Origin: Nannocystis pusilla
Lineage (GTDB): Bacteria; Myxococcota_A; Polyangia; Nannocystales; Nannocystaceae
Direction of reading: 5' to 3'
Length of the DNA stretch: 64,000 nucleotides
NCBI RefSeq assembly: GCF_020073745.1
Contig: NZ_JAIRAU010000019.1
Coordinates: forward strand, 186,001 to 250,000
Positions 42,045-51,366 of this stretch are shown one piece after another. The translations under genes and the position numbers were made by a program. The first letter of the stretch is position 1. Every line of letters starts with the position of its first letter. Below the pieces are notes generated by a model. The model was not told the DNA's origin. It was given only the letters and a program-made list of their open reading frames with translations, and made no database searches.

Positions 42045-42788
42045 ATGACGATGCGACCTCCTCGGACGCGCCTCGGTCTGTGGCTCGTGGGCGCCTGGCT
42101 CGTGTTCGGTCGGCCCGCCCTCGCGCTCGCCGACAGCCATCACTGGAGCGGGCGGCTCGGCCGGCTGGACGTGTCGAGCCAGGTGCTCGGGTTCCAGGAG
42201 GGCGCCGGCGTCGGCGGCTGGACGGCCGAGGACGCGCGGCAGTTCCTCGCCTGGGCCCGGCCGCTGAGCGACGCGCTCCCGCCGGGCGTCGCGTTGCAGA
42301 TCGAGGCACGCGACGCCGACCTCGTGCTCGTCGTGAAGCGTTGCAGCCGCGGCGCACCGACCTGCAGTCGGCCGCTCAAGCGCACGCTCCGCGCGTCGAT
42401 CGCCGCGCCGTGGATCGGGCCGACCATGCCGGAGGAGCTCGTGGCCCTCATCGAGAAGGCCCTCGGGATCCGGCTCCCCGCGCCAGCCCTCGCGCCTGGA
42501 CCGATCTACACGATCCAGGTGCTGGCCACGCCGGACCGGCAACTCGCCACGGAGCGCGCCGCCCGGCTGAACGACACCATGCCCGCGCTGCCCGCCTCCA
42601 TGTACACGTCCACCTGCGCCCCCTGCATGTCGCACGAGGCGCAGATCGTGGCGGAGGCAGGACCGTGGGGCGACCACCACCTCGTCATCCTCGGCAACTT
42701 CGCCGCTGCGTCCGACGCCGCCCGCGCCCTCGCCGTGCTGCAGGCCGCCGGCGTCCCCGACGGGTTCGTACGCGAACTCCCGCGATGA
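42045..42788 (+). CDS. Secreted SPOR-like domain protein
   Basis: 247 residues from ATG 42045; ATG 42051 is also possible. GGAG lies about 10 nt upstream. Signal peptide about 1-30 (LGLWLVGAWLVFGRPALALA). A middle domain (about 35-140) has two Cys (VVKRCSRGAPTCSRPLKR). The C-terminal 80 residues start IYTIQVLATPDRQLATERAA and end HLVILGNFAAASDAARALAV, as in SPOR domains that bind denuded peptidoglycan. It also has a CAPC pair. Likely an envelope/septal protein; weak similarity, so moderate confidence. Confidence 0.65.
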   Translation: MTMRPPRTRLGLWLVGAWLVFGRPALALADSHHWSGRLGRLDVSSQVLGFQEGAGVGGWTAEDARQFLAWARPLSDALPPGVALQIEARDADLVLVVKRCSRGAPTCSRPLKRTLRASIAAPWIGPTMPEELVALIEKALGIRLPAPALAPGPIYTIQVLATPDRQLATERAARLNDTMPALPASMYTSTCAPCMSHEAQIVAEAGPWGDHHLVILGNFAAASDAARALAVLQAAGVPDGFVRELPR

Positions 42789-42856
42789 GCCTGCTTGCTA
42801 CCGACTCCCGCGTGAAATCATGGGCCGTCCAAGATCGGCGCGTGGTATGGGGCGCC

Positions 42857-43381
42857 ATGCCGCGAGCGACGAACTGGAAGAAGCTCCTGAAGCAGCTGAA
42901 CGACGACCTGCTCGCAGAGGCGCAGGGCGAGTCGGACTTCTGTCTCGCGCCCGAGGTCTACGAGCGGGTGATCGCGGACCACTGGCTCGGCCGCCCGCCG
43001 GCATCCGAGGAGGCCATCCGCGCCGCGGAGGTGCGCCTGGGGATCTCGCTTCCGGCGGACTTTCGCGCGTTCCTGGCCGTGTCCAACGGCTGGTACGGCT
43101 GCCTGATGTTCCCCAACGGCCTGGCCCAGCTCCTGCCGGTCGAGGAGATCCAGTGGTCACACGCTTCGGAGGCCGACGTGGACTCGATCGTCGAGGACCA
43201 CGGCCCGGACCTCAAGGGGGTCGACCTCGCGCGCGAGACGCTGCTCATCGGCGACGGCGACGGCAACGAGTCCATCTTCTTGCACCCCGGCAAGGGCCCG
43301 TGGGGCGTGTGCAACTGGGACCACGAGATCGGGCTCAAGCTGTTTCCCAGCTTCGAAGCCCTGATGCGCTCGCGCCTGTAG
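42857..43381 (+). CDS. SMI1/KNR4 (SUKH) family protein, possible immunity protein
   Basis: 174 residues from ATG 42857. SUKH-fold signatures: ASEEAIRAAEVRLGISLPAD, FRAFLAVSNGWYG, VEEIQWSHASEADVDSIVED, ETLLIGDGDGNESIFLHPGK and a C-terminal FPSFEALMRSRL. Members often neutralise contact-dependent nuclease toxins. No toxin gene is recognisable beside it; the upstream gene is a SPOR-like protein. It may be an orphan immunity gene acquired without its toxin. Confidence 0.85.
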   Translation: MPRATNWKKLLKQLNDDLLAEAQGESDFCLAPEVYERVIADHWLGRPPASEEAIRAAEVRLGISLPADFRAFLAVSNGWYGCLMFPNGLAQLLPVEEIQWSHASEADVDSIVEDHGPDLKGVDLARETLLIGDGDGNESIFLHPGKGPWGVCNWDHEIGLKLFPSFEALMRSRL

Positions 43382-43499
43382 CCCGGGTCTGTCCGCGGTG
43401 ACGCGGCGCGCTCGCTCCGGGTCGCCCGCTGCGCGCCCGCGAGCCGTCGGGTCTCGTCGAGCGCACGGACGCCTCCCCGGTCCCTCGCTGCAGGTCGAG

Positions 43500-44096
43500 C
43501 TACCAGCCGATCGTGTGACCGACGGCGTGGGAGAGCGGATTGTCGTCATCGACCGCCCTCATCGTGAGGGACTCTCTGCGGCTCGCCGGCAGTTCCTCCC
43601 CGAGGAACCACAGCGTGTTCGTCTTGCCGTCGTACTGCAGCCCCCGCTCGGCCAGCGCCGGCAACAAATCGCCGTCTTCGAGCGGCTGCGGCCCCTTCAT
43701 CCACGCGGGGTAGTAGAGGAAGTGCTTCGTATGCGTTTCGTTGCCGAAAGCGATCAGCGCACCGCACGCCCAGTTGTCGGGCAGCAGGCGGAGCTGCCAG
43801 ACCCCGCGGTTCCGCAGCTGCGCCAGCGCCGTGCCGCACATCATCCGGACGGTCGGGCGGTCGGAGTGTCCGCCGTCGATCGGCACCACCTGGACGCGCT
43901 CGGCGAGCCTGGGCGTCGCGCGGATCTGCTGGTAGAGATCGTTGCTGAACGCGCAGTCGTCCGAGGCGAGGAGCACGAGAGAATCGTCTCCGATCCACCT
44001 GGCGGGATCGAGCACGAGCGCGCGAAAGATCACCGCGAGCACCACGCCCACCGCGATCCCCAGCCCGAGAACCTTGCTCGTCCGGCGCATGCTCAT
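43500..44096 (-). CDS. Membrane-anchored protein with possible thioredoxin-like fold
   Basis: 198 residues from ATG 44096, overlapping the upstream stop (ATGA). N-terminal anchor KVLGLGIAVGVVLAVIFRAL. The rest is extracytoplasmic and begins SLVLLASDDCAFSNDLYQQI, a strand-CxxS-helix arrangement like a thioredoxin active site with one Cys; other features are VVPIDGGHSDRPTVRMMCG and LLPDNWACGALIAFG. Last gene of a coupled three-gene operon of exported proteins. Function unknown. Confidence 0.7.
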   Translation of the reverse strand: MSMRRTSKVLGLGIAVGVVLAVIFRALVLDPARWIGDDSLVLLASDDCAFSNDLYQQIRATPRLAERVQVVPIDGGHSDRPTVRMMCGTALAQLRNRGVWQLRLLPDNWACGALIAFGNETHTKHFLYYPAWMKGPQPLEDGDLLPALAERGLQYDGKTNTLWFLGEELPASRRESLTMRAVDDDNPLSHAVGHTIGW

Positions 44097-44875
44097 GGAC
44101 CTTCCCGCTCCGAGATGAGCAATTCCATGTAGGCGATGTCGTTCCGCTCGAGCGTCGCCAGCGTGTATATCATCTCTCGGTCGCTCGAGTAGTCCACGCC
44201 ACGATTCTCGACCACGATCTTCTTGTACTCCGCGACGAGCGCCCGCAGAAACTCGACAGGAAGCCCCTCGAGGGCCGGCGTCTTCGAGTTGAACTCCGGC
44301 GTGAGAGCCGGGGAGTTCGCCTGCAGGACCAGCTCGATCGCCAGGTCTCCGCTGTGCACCGCAGGCGGTAGGGGCACTCTCGAGCCCACGCGAATGGCCG
44401 CAGTGCAGTCGGCGTACGCGACACACCCGGCGGGCGGGCTCTCGTCGACGACCGCGGCTCTGGCGAAGACGACCTCGGCGTCCCCGCTGCCCTCGTTCGC
44501 CAAGATCATGCTCATCCGGTAATTGCACTGCTCGATGCCGTCGCCGAACTCCCGCGCGCACGCCAGGCGCGCGTCTCGCACATAGAACGGGCTGTCGAGC
44601 GCCGTCAACGTGTCGAGCCACCGCATTCCATCCTCATCGTTGCGGTACTCGCGACGGATGTTGCGGCCGGCCGCGAGCGCTCGCTCGTACCTCGCCGGCT
44701 CCATACACGAGAGGGCGCGCCCGCCCAGGCAAGGCACTCCGGCGACTGGCGCCGTGACGGGCGCCTTGGGTGCTCGGGGCGCCTCGGCCTCACCGCAGCA
44801 CGCGAGTGCGACTGCGGCGAGGCCCAGGGACATCGCGCGACACCGAGACGGAAGCGGTGTCACGTCCCTGCTCAC
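44093..44875 (-). CDS. Exported lipoprotein, unknown
   Basis: 260 residues. GTG 44875 overlaps the upstream stop as GTGA and gives a good signal (AMSLGLAAVALACCGEA, lipidated Cys about 25). The mature part has six or more Cys and helical stretches (YERALAAGRNIRREYRNDED, LPVEFLRALVAEYKKIVVEN). It ends EMIYTLATLERNDIAYMELL. No family recognised. Coupling on both sides marks it as the middle gene of an operon. Confidence 0.7.
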   Translation of the reverse strand: MSRDVTPLPSRCRAMSLGLAAVALACCGEAEAPRAPKAPVTAPVAGVPCLGGRALSCMEPARYERALAAGRNIRREYRNDEDGMRWLDTLTALDSPFYVRDARLACAREFGDGIEQCNYRMSMILANEGSGDAEVVFARAAVVDESPPAGCVAYADCTAAIRVGSRVPLPPAVHSGDLAIELVLQANSPALTPEFNSKTPALEGLPVEFLRALVAEYKKIVVENRGVDYSSDREMIYTLATLERNDIAYMELLISEREGP

Positions 44876-45183
44876 TCGGGCCCCACGTAGCACTCGTTGC
44901 GCTGATCCGGCGTGCCGGCGGAAATGACGATGACGCGGCAGTTCGCACCGACCGGCTTGCACTTGGGAATGGCGCCGCCGAAGTACCGCTTCGTGTAGCC
45001 GTGGGCGCCCGGGGGCGGCGCAGATTCGGGGATGACGACGCTACAGACGACGTCCAGATCGACGGCCGCGGTCGGCTCGATCCCGGAGATCGGCTCGACC
45101 GACGCAATCGCGTTACCACTCTGCCCCACCATCACCACGAACGAAACGGCGCACCCGACAAGAAACAGAACAGCCTTCTTCAT
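44872..45183 (-). CDS. Small secreted Cys protein, first gene of operon
   Basis: 103 residues from ATG 45183, with GGAGGTG 11 nt upstream. Signal peptide MKKAVLFLVGCAVSFVVMVG, with cleavage after NAIA. The mature protein has four Cys (VVCSVVIP, IPKCKPVGANCRVIV, NECYVG), probably in two disulfides. Unlike most genes here it has a leader, a strong ribosome site and a near-consensus promoter. Confidence 0.7.
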   Translation of the reverse strand: MKKAVLFLVGCAVSFVVMVGQSGNAIASVEPISGIEPTAAVDLDVVCSVVIPESAPPPGAHGYTKRYFGGAIPKCKPVGANCRVIVISAGTPDQRNECYVGPE

Positions 45184-45210
45184 GAGAAAATCAGCACCTC
45201 CAACGTGATG

Positions 45211-45240
45211 AACGTACGGTAGAATCCGTCGACATGTCAA
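45211..45240 (-). promoter_or_regulatory. Sigma-70-like promoter TTGACA-18-TACGTT
   Basis: On the minus strand: perfect TTGACA (45240-45235), 18-nt spacer, TACGTT (45216-45211), 27 nt before the ATG at 45183. Best -35 in the window. Confidence 0.5.
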
Positions 45241-46090
45241 CGCGACAGAAGTGAGTTTCAACACAAAGCGCAAAGTCAAAGGGCACAGCAGGTGATTCTG
45301 CTCGATCGCCGGATAGCGAGCAGTCCGCCCGGCCTGTCGAAGACGAGCGCGGCCACGGCCGGGGAATCAAAAGACCGGACGCGAGCGTGAGTAGGGGGAG
45401 CGCTCGAAAGACGAACGACGACGACCGAGCCCCGGAACCCGGAGGAATGAACCGGGGGAAGGCCTGACATGACTGTCAGACGGCTCGCCGGCCGGTGACC
45501 GCGGAGCGAATCGGCGACATGACTGCCCATGGCAGATGAGACATTCGCGATCGCGCCGCGCTCCGGGGCAGGTTGATGGTCGAACAGGCCACAACAGGGG
45601 GCTGCGGCCCCTTCTTCCCCATCGGCTCATCGTCCGGTCTGCGGCAGCCCCCGAGGCGAGAAGTTCCGCTCCGGCTCGGAGATACCCGGCGGGTGAACAG
45701 CCGCCCGCCGCGGCGTCGAGCCGCTCGCCGGTCATCACGACCACCGACTTCGACCGCCCGCCCTCCATTGCATCCATGCAAAGCTGCTGATCGGGAATAC
45801 CTCCCGGCGCTATGACGAAGGAAGAACATGGGGGCGCGGAGCTGGGTGCGCATGGACCGGGGTCGGACGCGAACGGTCTTACGATTGGGCCGACCGCGAC
45901 GTACCTGGCGAGGGATCCGGACCCTGCCCTGCCACCCCGACGCATATCCTCTCGAGGTCGACCTGCTCATTCATGACGGTCCGCGGCGCGCTGCAGGTGG
46001 AGCGGCGAACCCCGCTCTCGACGCACTGTCGCGCGCTCGCCGGGCCGACGGCGAGCCTTCGCTCGCTCGCCGGCCCGGTCCCTCTTGCTC
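45241..46090. other. 850-bp stretch without a convincing gene
   Basis: Lower apparent codon bias in all frames than in neighbouring genes. A 54-codon frame from ATG 45812 and a longer minus-strand frame ending at 45367 have no recognisable domain. A short TGACA-TGAC-TGTCA hairpin occurs at 45465-45478. This may be decayed DNA. Confidence 0.4.
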
Positions 46091-49000
46091 TCAGCGGCCC
46101 GGACGCCGCCGCCGCAGCGCCAGCAGCAGCAGCGTCAGCGCCGACAGGCCCGCGCCGCCGGGCCCGTCCTGACGGCAGCCGCAGCCGCTCTCGTCGGTCG
46201 CGCCGCCGCCCGAGTCGCTGTCGGTGTCGGTCTCGCCCTCGGTCTCGCCCTCGGTGTCACTGTCGGGGCCGGCGCTCGAGGTCGGCTCCTCGCCGGTCTC
46301 GTTCGGGCCGTCGGTGGTCGGCACCTGGCCGCTCGAGCCGTCCGAGTCGGACTCGCCGCTCGTGCTGGTCGGGCCGCCGGCCACGCAGGTCGCCTCGCAG
46401 CCGTCGCCGTCGGCGTTGTTGCCGTCGTCGCACTCCTCGCCCCCGTCGACCACCCCGTCGCCGCACGACGCCGCCGTGCAGTCGGTGCGGCAGGCGTCGG
46501 GCGCCGTGTCGCTGTTGTCCTCGCCGTCGTCGCACGCCTCGCCGGCGCTGACGATCCCGTCGCCGCAGATCGCCGCCGGCGCGTCGACCACCCCGACCAC
46601 GCAGAACGCGTCGAGCGTCCAGCCGCCCATCTCGAGGCCCGGGTCGCTCTGCAGCTCGTACTTCACCGTCACCGAGTCGTTCATCACCGCCCCGGTCAGG
46701 TCGACGTCGTGGAAGCGCCACTCGCGGTCGGTGTGGTGCGTGCTGGCGTTGTTCATGTCCGGGCTGGCGAAGTTCTCCCACAGCGGCTGGTCGTTGGCGT
46801 AGATCGTCGCGCGGTCGAAGTGACCGTCCTCGATGTTGAGCCAGCGGCGGTACTGCAGGCGCACCTGCGAATAGCCGGTGGTGTCGATCTCCGGCGTCTG
46901 GGCGTAGTTGACCTTGTCCGCCTGGTACGTGCCGTTGTAGTTGCCGCCGCCGAGGTCGTTGCCGAACACCCGCGAGCCGTCGAACGCCGCCTGCGGGTCG
47001 CCCGACGACGTCGGCGCCAGCGGCTCCTGCCACATCCAGTCGTCGGCCCCCTCGCCCTGCTGGCCGCTGGTGAGCCCGTGCGTCCAGCCGTCAGCGGCCG
47101 GGTCGGCCTCGAAGTCGGTGCAGTAGATATTCTCGACCGCGCCGACGAAGAACTCGTAGAACGGGTCGGCCCGGTTCTCCGGGTACTGCACCACCGACTG
47201 ATCCGCGAACGTGAGCTTGACCTGGTACTGCACCACGCTGCCCGCCGGCTGCTGCGGGATCGCGCCCGTGATCACGTCGGGCGCGATGTCCATCGCGATC
47301 ACCCCGCCCGTGTCCTGCTGCTCGCGCAGGCGCCAGGTCAGCTCGGCCGACTCGATCATCCCGCCCGCGCACTGCCCCCCGCCGCCCCCGACCGCGACGC
47401 TCACCTGGTACTCGGCCAGCTGCGGCAGGGCCACGCTCGGCGCCTCGACGTCGACGCCGAGCGTGAACAGCCCGTGTCGGGCGAACGCGCTGTCGATCAT
47501 GCACTGGTGCGGCGTCCCGTTGGCGAGGTCGCCGTCGTCGTCGTCGGCCGCGAGCGCCTCGAAGTACATGCTCGGGATGTCGGCCGCGCGGCGGGTCGCC
47601 TCGTAGTAGATGTGATCGGCCACGGCCACGCCCGCGGGCCCCTCGTCCTCGACCAGCGCCTTGCGCAGGTCCCACAGCGCGCCGGCGATGATGAGCCCCG
47701 TGACGTGCGTGTCGCCGTCGATGTCGTCGGGCCACACCGCCTCGCTGTTCATCGGGTCGATGTGACGCAGCGGCCCCGGGTCGTTGACGAAGAAGCCGAT
47801 GCCCATCGCCGGGTCGTCGACGATCGTCGCCGCCAGGTAGTCGCTGACGCCCTCGGACAGCGCCGGGTCGAAGTTGCCGACGCCCTGGATCAGGCTGTGG
47901 TCGTGCACCCCGTGGCCGAACTCGTGGTAGACGATGTCGGCGACCCGACCGGTGTTGTTGCACTGGTTCGAGGCCCGGAAGAAATTGAGGTTGCCGTCGT
48001 AGAACGCGTTGCAGGTCTCGTTGATGTTGACGGTCGCGTCGATTTGCTGGCCGAGCCAGTCGAGGTCGGGGTCGATCTGCCGCACGTACTCGATCACCGC
48101 GTTGGTGTGCACGAACGTGGTGATCTGCGCGTCGATGAATTGATCGTTGGCGCCGCTCCACACCGCGGTCTGGTTCGGCTGCAGGTTGAGGTTGGCCGTC
48201 GCCTCGGCGCCCGCGTCGTTGTCGACCGCCACCTGCGTGCCGGTCGCCCGCGTCGTCACCATCGTCGCGGCGTTGCCGGCCCACATCACGTCGCCGGCCT
48301 CGCTGCTGGTCACCGGCATCCCCGCGACCGTCAGCGACGCGCGGTTGGCCGGGAATTCCTGGCGCTCGCCGCCCGGCTCGCGCAGCGGCGCGTCGTAGGC
48401 GACCTTGCCGCCGGCGAACCGCAGCTCCTGCGTGCGCGCCACCGGCTCGCCGGTGACCGCGTCGACGTACACCCGCCAGCGCCCGCGCGGCGCCAGCGTC
48501 GACACCTCGACCGGCACCACCGTCGCGTACTCGACCTTGCTCGCGCGCACCAGCGGCAGCACCACCGCCTCGTGCGCCGACTCGAACGTGACTGTCCCCG
48601 GGGACAGGTCGCGCTCGAGCCACGCGATCGCCGCCCGGCGCGCCTCCGAGGCGCTCACCGAGCGGAGCGCCGGCGCCGGCACGTGCGGCAGCGCCTCCGA
48701 GGCGATCATGAACAGCCGGTCGTTCTTGAAGCGGAAGCTCAGCTGCCCGCCCGCGACCGCGACCCCGCGGACGCTCTGCGTGAACCCGAGGGTGCGCATG
48801 CCTCCGCTCTCGACATTGGCGACCAATGTGAAGTCCGCGGCCGCGGCCCCCGGCGCAAGCAGGGCGACGTGGCGGCTCAAAAACGCGCGTGCCAGCCGCT
48901 CCGCCGCCTCGGGCGAGTTCGCGCTGCCCGGCGCCGCGATCCCCGCGCCCCAGATCCGCCGCACCACGTCCGTGTCGCGGTCCCACACCGCCCACGTCTG

Positions 49001-49219
49001 CGGCCCCATCTCGGCGACCACCCGCGACCACCCCCGCCGGTGCTGCGCCGGCACCTGATGCCACGCCAGCTCGCCAGCCACCCGCACGGGGGCGCCTCGC
49101 GCCACCTCCATATGGGGCCGCCGGGCGAGGGCGGCCGGGGTCTGAACCGCGCTGGCGGTCGCGCTGACGGCCAGAATCGTGGCCGCAGTGATGGTGGCAA
49201 TTCCGTGGGCGAGTCTCAT
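46091..49219 (-). CDS. Large secreted zinc metalloprotease (M36/M4-like) with MYXO-CTERM tail
   Basis: 1042 residues from ATG 49219 with GGAGG 7 nt before it. Signal peptide about 1-24. Residues about 30-290 look like the FTP/PepSY propeptide. The catalytic core has DIVYHEFGHGVHDHSL (HExxH about 430) and the downstream glutamate motif ALSEGVSDYLAA (about 458), as in fungalysin/thermolysin. Later come a beta-sandwich region with paired Cys, two CGDG...CDDG..C repeats (about 905-965), an acidic Ser/Thr linker and a terminal GCGCRQDGPGG - helix - RRRR tail fitting surface sorting by a myxosortase. Likely a predatory or scavenging exoprotease. Confidence 0.9.
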   Translation of the reverse strand: MRLAHGIATITAATILAVSATASAVQTPAALARRPHMEVARGAPVRVAGELAWHQVPAQHRRGWSRVVAEMGPQTWAVWDRDTDVVRRIWGAGIAAPGSANSPEAAERLARAFLSRHVALLAPGAAAADFTLVANVESGGMRTLGFTQSVRGVAVAGGQLSFRFKNDRLFMIASEALPHVPAPALRSVSASEARRAAIAWLERDLSPGTVTFESAHEAVVLPLVRASKVEYATVVPVEVSTLAPRGRWRVYVDAVTGEPVARTQELRFAGGKVAYDAPLREPGGERQEFPANRASLTVAGMPVTSSEAGDVMWAGNAATMVTTRATGTQVAVDNDAGAEATANLNLQPNQTAVWSGANDQFIDAQITTFVHTNAVIEYVRQIDPDLDWLGQQIDATVNINETCNAFYDGNLNFFRASNQCNNTGRVADIVYHEFGHGVHDHSLIQGVGNFDPALSEGVSDYLAATIVDDPAMGIGFFVNDPGPLRHIDPMNSEAVWPDDIDGDTHVTGLIIAGALWDLRKALVEDEGPAGVAVADHIYYEATRRAADIPSMYFEALAADDDDGDLANGTPHQCMIDSAFARHGLFTLGVDVEAPSVALPQLAEYQVSVAVGGGGGQCAGGMIESAELTWRLREQQDTGGVIAMDIAPDVITGAIPQQPAGSVVQYQVKLTFADQSVVQYPENRADPFYEFFVGAVENIYCTDFEADPAADGWTHGLTSGQQGEGADDWMWQEPLAPTSSGDPQAAFDGSRVFGNDLGGGNYNGTYQADKVNYAQTPEIDTTGYSQVRLQYRRWLNIEDGHFDRATIYANDQPLWENFASPDMNNASTHHTDREWRFHDVDLTGAVMNDSVTVKYELQSDPGLEMGGWTLDAFCVVGVVDAPAAICGDGIVSAGEACDDGEDNSDTAPDACRTDCTAASCGDGVVDGGEECDDGNNADGDGCEATCVAGGPTSTSGESDSDGSSGQVPTTDGPNETGEEPTSSAGPDSDTEGETEGETDTDSDSGGGATDESGCGCRQDGPGGAGLSALTLLLLALRRRRPGR
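48593..48606. repeat. 14-bp palindromic unit TGTCC-CCGG-GGACA (in protease gene)
   Basis: Same 14-mer and same flanking C/G as at 6986, here in the propeptide-coding part of the metalloprotease. Confidence 0.75.
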
Positions 49220-49235
49220 CAGGGTCCTCCGTCGA

Positions 49236-49253
49236 GTGCGCTAAAAAGCGCAC
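49236..49253 (-). promoter_or_regulatory. Stem-loop in the metalloprotease 5' leader
   Basis: GTGCGCT - 4-nt loop - AGCGCAC, 7-bp perfect arms, 16 nt upstream of the ATG and just before the ribosome site. It could shield or expose the GGAGG. No T-tract follows, so not a simple terminator. Confidence 0.4.
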
Positions 49254-49499
49254 CACACTCGCACACTACCAAAACGCCAGCCGCTGGAGGTATGTTTGTG
49301 TCTAGCGCTCGCTCACAGATGAATCTCTGCGGTCACGAGACCCCGCCGCCCGCCCCCAGCACTGTCCTCCCCTCATTCGCGACCCGTCGTGGTGAATGTC
49401 GTCGGCGACTCAGCCGACATCGATCGATTCACCAGAGCAATGAAGCTCGCTCGATTCGATCGACGGACGACTCCAGGATCACCGGGACGGAGCACCGCG

Positions 49500-50954
49500 T
49501 CACGACCCGCCCGTGTCTTCCGTGTCGTCGATCTCGCCGAGCGGCAAGCGTCGATCGGGCACCGGGTCGCTGCCCCGGCGCACGCGCACCAGCGTGCCGC
49601 GGTCGCCCTTGTGCTCGCGCAGCGAGTTCCACCCCGGCGGCACCTCCGGCGACGTCAGCGCGTAGACGCGGGCCGCGTCTTTCGGCGACAGGTTGACGCA
49701 GCCGTGGCTGCGGCGCTTGCCGAAGTCGTCGTGCCAGTAGGACGCGTGCAGCGCGTAGCGGCGGTGGAAGTACTGCACCCACGGCACGCCATCCACGTAG
49801 TACGGGTCCTCCGCGTTGGGCCCGCTGCGCATCGGCGACACCGCCAGCTTCTCGTAGATCCGGAACAGCCCCAGCGGCGTGCCCGTGCCGCCCGCGCCGC
49901 TCGAGATCAACGTGACGAACACCGGCGACTGCCCGCGCATGACCGCGAGCGTCTGCTGCCCGAGCTCGACGTCGAGCCACAGCTGGTCGCCCGCGGCCTC
50001 GGCCAGCTCGGGCCCGGGGATCCAGTAGTTCATGTCGGCGGCGACGACGAACGCGTTCGCCTCGGGCACCGCGAACCACTGCTCGGCGCCGACGACGATC
50101 GGTCGCGGATCGATCTCGAGGGTCGCGTGATACTCGATCGTGCCGACCTGCGGCGCGCCGCCTTCGGGGCGCGCGCGGAGGATCGCCGGGCGACCCACCG
50201 ACCAGGCCGCGCGGCGATCGGCGGCGACGGGCTGCTCGGCCAGCTCGCGACCGCTGAATTCACTCGGCTCGGCGATCTTCAGGTCCTTGGCCAGCACCGC
50301 GCGCTCGTCGGCGTCGATCAGCATCAGCCCGGACTTGCGCGTCTTCGTCTTGACGAACGTGTACTGCCGGTCCGGCTCGAGCACGTCGAGCGGCTGGTCG
50401 CCGCGCACGAGCGCGTAGCGGTCGCGCCAGCGCGGCACGTGGGCGATCGCCCCGGTCTTGCGATCGAGGATCTTCGGCCGCGCGTAGATGAACGGCATCG
50501 TCTGACCTGCGGGCAGCTCCGGCTGGATCTGCGCCGGCCCCTCGCTGACGCTCGCGTGCTCGAGGCACACGAAGCCGCCCTGGTCGACCTCCGCCCAGCC
50601 CTCGCCCTCGCAGCCCGGGCCGGGCTCGACGCCGTAGATCGCGAACGGCCGCCGCGACTCGATCTGCCCGCGCCGCATTGCGCGTCGCTGCTGGCGCTCC
50701 GCGTACACCATCAGCGCCGGCTTGGCGACCCGCCAGCCGCTCGGCTGGCGCGGCTCGACGCGTCCGGGCGCCTCGGGTTCACCGGCCGGCGCGTTCGCGG
50801 CGGTCGTCGGCTCGAGCGGCGGCGCAGTCTCGGTCGTCGCTCGCTCCGCGGTCGGCTGCGCGAGCTCCTGCTCGGGCGCCACGCAGCCCGCGAGCGCCGC
50901 GAACACCAGACCCAAAGATCGCTGCGCCGAAACAGCCCGCTGCGTGGTCGGCAT
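49500..50954 (-). CDS. L,D-transpeptidase (YkuD) lipoprotein
   Basis: 484 residues from ATG 50954. Lipobox VFAALAGC (Cys about 23) and a Pro/Thr/Glu linker. Repeated SH3-like segments run through the middle (AIYGVEPGPGCEGEGWAEVD, EYHATLEIDPRPIVVGAEQW). The YkuD catalytic domain (about 320-455) has TPLGLFRIYEKLA, VQYFHRRYALHASYWHDDFG and the active-site RRSHGCVNLSPKDAARVY (catalytic Cys about 417). It should form 3-3 cross-links in peptidoglycan or attach lipoproteins to it at the outer membrane. Single gene. Confidence 0.92.
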   Translation of the reverse strand: MPTTQRAVSAQRSLGLVFAALAGCVAPEQELAQPTAERATTETAPPLEPTTAANAPAGEPEAPGRVEPRQPSGWRVAKPALMVYAERQQRRAMRRGQIESRRPFAIYGVEPGPGCEGEGWAEVDQGGFVCLEHASVSEGPAQIQPELPAGQTMPFIYARPKILDRKTGAIAHVPRWRDRYALVRGDQPLDVLEPDRQYTFVKTKTRKSGLMLIDADERAVLAKDLKIAEPSEFSGRELAEQPVAADRRAAWSVGRPAILRARPEGGAPQVGTIEYHATLEIDPRPIVVGAEQWFAVPEANAFVVAADMNYWIPGPELAEAAGDQLWLDVELGQQTLAVMRGQSPVFVTLISSGAGGTGTPLGLFRIYEKLAVSPMRSGPNAEDPYYVDGVPWVQYFHRRYALHASYWHDDFGKRRSHGCVNLSPKDAARVYALTSPEVPPGWNSLREHKGDRGTLVRVRRGSDPVPDRRLPLGEIDDTEDTGGS

Positions 50955-51366
50955 ATCGACATTGTCCACTGTCTCGCGGGCGGGCGGCAACAAGCCTGCG
51001 AACGCGAATGCGGCGCCGGTGGCGCGCGACGCCAATGCACGGGGCGTCGCGCAGGATGCCCGGACCGCCGGTCAGCTCGGCGCCGCGGTGCGACCGCGCG
51101 CCCCCGCGACAGGCCGCCCCGTCCTCACACATGTCTCTCCGGACATCCCTCCGCGGCACCCACCGGGGACCACCTCCGGCGTCCCTCGTCGCCGCGGCCC
51201 CGGGGCCCCCCGTAATGATGCGAGGCGACGGCGCGTGCACGCCGCGAAGGACATGTCCCCAAAGCCAGCCTGCGTCGGAGCCCGCGCACGACCGCCGGGT
51301 CGTGCGCGACGCCGCGGAGCATCGGACCCGCGAGGTCGCGGCGGACATGGTAGGCAGGGGGTCGCC
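50955..51366. other. Intergenic region with isolated palindromic units
   Basis: About 410 bases between divergent genes. It holds TGTCTCTCCGGACA (51132-51145) and GGACA abutting TGTCCCCAAAGCCA (51254-51267), members of the 14-bp family. No long coding frame is credible. Confidence 0.5.

Noticed and set aside
45812..45976. 54-codon ORF from ATG 45812
   Set aside because: No domain, uncertain ribosome site, ordinary codon bias; too weak to call.
46085..49696. 1203-codon plus-strand frame opposite the metalloprotease
   Set aside because: Val/Arg/Ala-rich shadow with no domain; the minus-strand protease explains the DNA.
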